Notes under the pieces: model-generated
The model's database searches: none
What the model saw: the letters and a program-made list of their open reading frames with translations, nothing else
What the model was told of the DNA's origin: nothing
Assembly: GCF_014205225.1 (NCBI RefSeq)
Contig: NZ_JACHNB010000001.1
Location: 7,917,501-7,981,500, forward strand
Origin: Actinoplanes octamycinicus
Lineage (GTDB): Bacteria; Actinomycetota; Actinomycetes; Mycobacteriales; Micromonosporaceae
Reading direction: 5' to 3'
Length of the DNA stretch: 64,000 nt
Part shown: piece after piece, positions 60,155 to 64,000 of the stretch
Numbering within the stretch: position 1 is the first letter of the stretch
How the letters are laid out: each line of letters opens with the position of its first letter
Made by a program: the position numbers and the translations under genes

Positions 60155-61441
60155 TCAGGGTAAGGGCGCGTGCCGTCCGCACTCGCGAAGATATTCGTCC
60201 AGTTCGAGAACGGGTCCGTGTCGCTGGCCGGTGGGGACGGCGGCGACGATGTCGCGTGCCCGCGACAGGACGATCTCGGTGCGTTGTGGCTCCGGCAGGC
60301 AGCCGACGGCCTCGCGTGCCACGGCGGCGGCCTCACCAGCGCGGTGCTCCTGGGTCAGGCACATCGATCGGTCCATCAGGATGAGTGCGGGGTCGATCGA
60401 CGGCGTGGTGTTGGCCCGGTACAGCTCGAGCGCCTCCTCCTGCAACTGGTAAGCCGTCGTGCGGTCGCCGGCCCAGGCGGCAGTCCCGGACAGATAGAAC
60501 AGCAGGCGTCGTGCCGGGAACTCGAAGGCGGCGTTGTTGTCAGCGCCCTCGACCTGGTCGAAGAGCTGCCGGGCCTGTCGCATAGCGATCCGCGCCTGCT
60601 CGGCGGCGCCGGTGCGGGCCAGCGCACGAGCACGGGCTGCCGCGGCCAGCGCAGTCAGCGGGCACGGCGTCGTGGACATCGCCAGCGCATGTTCGGCCAG
60701 CGTGATCGTCTGCTGAGGGTCACCGAAGTAGTAGGGAAGCATCGCCGCGTGTGCCCGCACCAGCACCCGCAACCGGCTCTGTCCGCTGTCGTCGGAGGCG
60801 GCGGCCGCCGTCCGGTACCACAGCCGGGCATTGGTGGCGTCTCCGAGTCGCATCAGTGCGTCCGCGGACAGGGTCGCGAGCAGAGCTGCGGCACCCGACA
60901 GCCGTGCCTGGACCGCGGCCGGCTGCCGCCGCCGGGACAGCGCGAGCACCTCGGCACATTCGGCAGTGACCTGCTTCAACACCACCGACGGCGCGGTAGA
61001 CAGATAACCACGAACGTGATCATGAGTCGCTTCCTCGATCATCTCCAGCTGGTAAGCCGTGACCGAGGACGCGGCCAACGCCTCGTCCAGTTGCACGCGC
61101 AGCGCGGCCAGCCCACCGGAGAAGGACTCCGGTTCGACCGGAGCGGCCGGGACAACCGCACCGGTCTCGTAGCCTAGGCCCATCACCGCGCGAGGGATAC
61201 CTAGACCCTCAGCGACACGGTCAAGCACCTCGTAGGCCGTGACCTGCCGGATGTTCTTGGCGATCTCGGCGGCCCGGTTCGGCGAGATGCCGACGAGCCC
61301 GCCGATGCTGGCGTACGAGACACCCCGGGCGTGCAGGAACCGGAAGATTGCCGTGACGTCGCGTCGTTCCAAGAATTCCCGGATCGGACGGCCTTCCCAA
61401 GTGCCTGATGCCCACCAGCTCGGGTCGATCTCGACGCGCAT
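60155..61441 (-). CDS. XRE-type HTH regulator with TPR-like C-terminus
   Basis: A 428-residue regulator. HTH at about 18-75 (IREFLERRDVTAIFRFLHAR, VSYASIGGLVGISPNRAAEI). A helical TPR-like body follows (about 115-425; SADALMRLGDATNARLWYRT, LARTGAAEQARIAMRQARQL). It is a typical Streptomyces-type cytoplasmic regulator. ATG 61441 follows GAGAGGGG. A tandem 13-bp repeat upstream may be its operator. Confidence 0.85.
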   Translation of the reverse strand: MRVEIDPSWWASGTWEGRPIREFLERRDVTAIFRFLHARGVSYASIGGLVGISPNRAAEIAKNIRQVTAYEVLDRVAEGLGIPRAVMGLGYETGAVVPAAPVEPESFSGGLAALRVQLDEALAASSVTAYQLEMIEEATHDHVRGYLSTAPSVVLKQVTAECAEVLALSRRRQPAAVQARLSGAAALLATLSADALMRLGDATNARLWYRTAAAASDDSGQSRLRVLVRAHAAMLPYYFGDPQQTITLAEHALAMSTTPCPLTALAAAARARALARTGAAEQARIAMRQARQLFDQVEGADNNAAFEFPARRLLFYLSGTAAWAGDRTTAYQLQEEALELYRANTTPSIDPALILMDRSMCLTQEHRAGEAAAVAREAVGCLPEPQRTEIVLSRARDIVAAVPTGQRHGPVLELDEYLRECGRHAPLP

Positions 61442-61555
61442 CGGCACCCCTCTCGCACCCGTCGCGACTGTCGACTTCGGCGTACGCCCGATATGGCCGT
61501 ATCGGGTCAGCGTGGCATCGAACGGCAGTGATCTCAACAGCGTCGCTGCCGATCA

Positions 61556-61581
61556 CCCACCGTGGGGACCCACCGTGGGGA
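61556..61581. promoter_or_regulatory. Perfect 13-bp tandem repeat upstream of the XRE gene
   Basis: CCCACCGTGGGGA occurs twice in direct tandem (61556-61568, 61569-61581). Each unit contains the dyad CCCAC-C-GTGGG. It lies about 115 bp before the XRE start, so it is a candidate autoregulatory operator. Confidence 0.5.
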
Positions 61582-61764
61582 CCCGGGGAGGTATTGAGTA
61601 GCCTGGTACGTAGCTGTGCAGCATGGTGCCGGCGTGTTGCTGCGAGCGGAATTCCGCACCACCCACTGTGTGTACCCATCGGCGGTGACGGTGGGAGCGT
61701 GTCTCCAGACCGATGAACGGCGCTCGCGCTGACGCGGCCGCCGCAGGTCGTTGTGGCCCAGTGC

Positions 61765-62073
61765 TTATGCCGGCTCGACTTTGACCAACGTTCCGGAGGC
61801 ATCGTCCTTGACGTAGGTGCGTTTGGCGTTCTTGGTGAGCTTCTGCTCGACGGCTGACTGCAGGTCGACGCCGGTCATTTCGGCCAGTGACATGACGTAG
61901 ATGGCGATGTCGGCGAGTTCTTCGCCGAGGTTGTCACGGGTGCGGCGCCAGGCGTCGAAGGCTTCGGCGACCTCGCCTTGCAGTAGACAGAACTCCAGGG
62001 GAACTTCGCTGGTGTTGAAGCCTTTGGCCAGCTTGTTTTCCCAGGTCAGCTTCTGGGCGGACCTGATCTCCAA
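61765..62073 (-). CDS. MazG-like nucleotide pyrophosphohydrolase
   Basis: A 102-residue all-alpha NTP-PPase. Metal-binding EVAEA and EELADIAIYV helices (E..E and E..D) are present, with KNAKRTYVKDDASG at the end. Family members hydrolyse non-canonical or excess (d)NTPs to NMP and pyrophosphate. The start is TTG at 62073, preceded by GGAGGCACACC. Confidence 0.85.
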   Translation of the reverse strand: MEIRSAQKLTWENKLAKGFNTSEVPLEFCLLQGEVAEAFDAWRRTRDNLGEELADIAIYVMSLAEMTGVDLQSAVEQKLTKNAKRTYVKDDASGTLVKVEPA

Positions 62074-62262
62074 GGTGTGCCTCCGGACGTCAGCAGGCTA
62101 CAAACCGGGGCAGCTTATCGAGCCCGGCGTGCTGCGGGAAACCCACCGTTAGCGTGTCACGTGTGCTCGTCTGGGTGGTCCGTAGGGATCAGGAGGGCCT
62201 ATGTCGATCGATCAATTTTGGTCTCGCCAAGCGCCGCTCTCGAAGTACGCACCACCGCCTGT

Positions 62263-62290
62263 TTGTAATGGGAGCGCTCCCATGTAACGA
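62263..62290 (+). promoter_or_regulatory. CebR-type operator within a promoter
   Basis: TGGGAGCGCTCCCA (62269-62282) is a perfect palindrome identical to the known CebR (cellobiose repressor) box of Streptomyces. It fills the spacer between TTGTAA (62263-62268) and TAACGA (62285-62290). It should repress the GH3 gene until cello-oligosaccharide is present. The cebR gene is not in the window. Confidence 0.85.
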
Positions 62291-62325
62291 TGACGGCACA
62301 TGTTTTGCGGCGTGAGGACAGGGCT

Positions 62326-64000
62326 ATGCGCTCATCGGGTAGGGCACGGGGCCGCGTAGCGGTCGCCGTCGCCGCAGCGGCCGGACTGCTCGCCGGCGTC
62401 ATGACCGTTCCCGCCGCGCCCGCCGCGGCCGCCGGGCTGCCCTATCAGGATCCGACGTTGCCGGTGGCGACCCGGGTCGCTGATCTGCTCGGCCGGATGA
62501 GCCTCGACGACAAGGTCGGCCAGATGACGCAGTCGGAGCGCGGCACCACCACCGCCGCGGACGTCACGACATTCCGGGTCGGCTCGGTGCTGTCCGGCGG
62601 CGGCTCGGCGCCGTCGCCGAACACCCCGACCGGGTGGGCCGACATGTACGACAACTATCAGAGGGGCGCCCTCGCCACGCCGCTGCAGATCCCGATCCTC
62701 TATGGCATCGACGCCGTGCACGGGAACAACAACGTGCCGGGATCGACCATCTTCCCGCACAACATCGGGCTCGGAGCCACCCGCGACCCGGCGCTGGTCC
62801 AGCAGATCGGCCGGGCGACGGCCGAGGAGGTCACCGGCGCGGGGCTGGACTGGACGTTCGCGCCCTGCCTGTGCGTGGCCCGCAACGATCGGTGGGGCCG
62901 CACGTACGAATCGTTCGGCGAGAAACCGGAGATCGCCACGGCGATGACGACGATCGTCGACGGCCTGCAGGGCTCCCGCCTCGACGGGCCCGCCTCGGTG
63001 TTGGCCACCGCGAAGCACTACATCGGCGACGGCGGCACCACCGGCGGCACGGACCAGGGCAACACTCAGCTGACCGAGGCCGAGTTGCGCGCCATCCACC
63101 TGCCGCCGTTCGCCGCCGCTGTCGAACACGGCGTGGGCTCGGTGATGATCTCCTACAGCAGCTTCAACGGCGCCAAGCTGCACGGCCACGAATACCTCAT
63201 CACCGACGTGCTCAAAGGTGAGCTGGGCTTCACCGGCTTTGTCGTCTCGGACTGGGCCGCCATCGACCAGCTCGACGGGCAGCGCGGCTTCACACAGGCC
63301 GAGGTGGTCACCGCGGTCAACGCCGGACTCGACATGATCATGGTGCCGACCGACTGGAAGACGTTCGTCGGCTACCTGCGCGCTGCTGTGCAGGCGGGGC
63401 AGATCCCGATGACCCGAATCGACGACGCCAACCGGCGCATCCTCACCAAGAAGTTCGAACTGGGCCTCTTCGAGAAGCCGTACGCCGACCGGAGTTACGC
63501 CACGACGATCGGCAGCGCCGCGCACCGGACGCTGGCCCGACAGGCCGTACGTCAATCTCAGGTCTTGTTGAAGAACGCCGAAGGGATCCTGCCGCTCGCC
63601 AAGAGCGGCGGAAAAATCTTCGTGGCCGGCAAGAGCGCGGACGACATCGGCAATCAGAGCGGTGGATGGACGCTGAGCTGGCAGGGCGCCAGCGGCAACA
63701 CGGTGCCCGGCACGTCCGTGCTGGCCGGCATCCGCGCCATCGCGGGCAGCGGCACCACCGTCACTTATGACCGCGACGGCGCCGGGATTGACAACACCTA
63801 CCGTGCGGCGATCGCCGTGGTCGGCGAGACGCCGTACGCCGAAGGCCAGGGTGACCGCCCCGGCTCGATGAGCTTGGACGCGACGGACCTCGCCACGCTG
63901 TCCCGGCTGCGCGCCTCGGGCGTACCGGTGATCGTGGTGCTGGTCTCCGGCCGCCCGCTGGACATCGCCGCCGAGATCGGGAACTGGACGGCCCTGATCG
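62326..64000 (+). CDS. Secreted GH3 beta-glucosidase, 3' end beyond the window
   Basis: The first 558 residues are present. A signal peptide (about 1-39, ending PAAPAAAA) is followed by the GH3 (beta/alpha)8 domain: PILYGIDAVHGNNNVPGSTI, SVLATAKHYIGDGGTTGGTD and GFVVSDWAAID with nucleophile Asp309. The second domain starts at about 410 (QVLLKNAEGILPLAKSG) and contains GETPYAEGQGD with the probable acid/base Glu506. It should release glucose from beta-glucan oligosaccharides outside the cell. ATG 62326 follows GTGAGGACAGGG. Confidence 0.92.
   Translation, partial: MRSSGRARGRVAVAVAAAAGLLAGVMTVPAAPAAAAGLPYQDPTLPVATRVADLLGRMSLDDKVGQMTQSERGTTTAADVTTFRVGSVLSGGGSAPSPNTPTGWADMYDNYQRGALATPLQIPILYGIDAVHGNNNVPGSTIFPHNIGLGATRDPALVQQIGRATAEEVTGAGLDWTFAPCLCVARNDRWGRTYESFGEKPEIATAMTTIVDGLQGSRLDGPASVLATAKHYIGDGGTTGGTDQGNTQLTEAELRAIHLPPFAAAVEHGVGSVMISYSSFNGAKLHGHEYLITDVLKGELGFTGFVVSDWAAIDQLDGQRGFTQAEVVTAVNAGLDMIMVPTDWKTFVGYLRAAVQAGQIPMTRIDDANRRILTKKFELGLFEKPYADRSYATTIGSAAHRTLARQAVRQSQVLLKNAEGILPLAKSGGKIFVAGKSADDIGNQSGGWTLSWQGASGNTVPGTSVLAGIRAIAGSGTTVTYDRDGAGIDNTYRAAIAVVGETPYAEGQGDRPGSMSLDATDLATLSRLRASGVPVIVVLVSGRPLDIAAEIGNWTALI

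Overview
This is a GC-rich (about 70% or more) actinomycete chromosome segment, most like a Micromonosporaceae member such as Actinoplanes. That placement is inferred from codon use and family content (ECF41 sigma factor, DUF5937-ArsR regulator, CGNR regulator, DUF6928, PPOX-type flavoprotein, giant LuxR regulator, CebR-type operator), not from a marker gene. Starts were chosen by ribosome-binding site, overlap with the upstream gene and family length; many are GTG and one is TTG.

Layout. 0-4.6 kb: a degenerate 50-bp repeat array, an unknown protein, a minus-strand run (CMD-like, SMI1-LRR, LRV, TusA-like) and a divergent ECF41 sigma factor. 4.6-12 kb: LAL regulator, methyltransferase, MBL hydrolase with divergent CGNR regulator, nadE/SMP-30 pair and an Lrp regulator. 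12-14.4 kb: accessory patch with a broken restriction-endonuclease-like remnant, a CYTH enzyme coupled to an unknown protein, and repeats. 14.4-25.7 kb: multi-PAS histidine kinase, haem peroxidase with LysM repeats, PL9 pectate lyase, two tandem LppX-like lipoproteins, SDR and 5'-3' exonuclease. 25.7-34 kb: SRPBCC protein, YbdK-type ligase, hydrolase, phosphotransferase, ArsR regulator, MFS transporter and SIMPL protein.

34-40 kb: an intact IS605-type element (divergent tnpA/tnpB) interrupts a DUF3253 gene. The empty site, the TnpB guide and the target flank can be reconstructed from the two halves. The broken gene is the last of a tightly overlapping operon headed by a MerR regulator fused to a cysteine-less peroxiredoxin domain. 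The same 32-bp MerR-style promoter (20-bp spacer) occurs before this regulator and before the adjacent enolase gene, suggesting that the fusion protein controls a dedicated enolase.

40-49 kb: TrmO-like protein, SDR, cyclic-phosphate receiver-domain protein, then a carbohydrate locus: glycogen-debranching-like glycosidase, divergent LacI regulator with two operators, and an ABC sugar importer (binding protein plus two permeases, no ATPase). 49-62 kb is accessory: transposase remnant, a tRNA-like element, an HPF1-like protein, SMI1/HEAT/LRV and other immunity-like orphans, a chain of tiny overlapping WPC-motif proteins, and an XRE-TPR regulator with a phosphotransferase. The window ends in a GH3 beta-glucosidase behind a perfect CebR-type operator.

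A recurring feature is in-frame minisatellite expansion within genes (24-bp unit in the PAS kinase, 36-bp in the phosphotransferase, 54-bp in the MFS transporter) and degenerate GC-rich arrays between genes.
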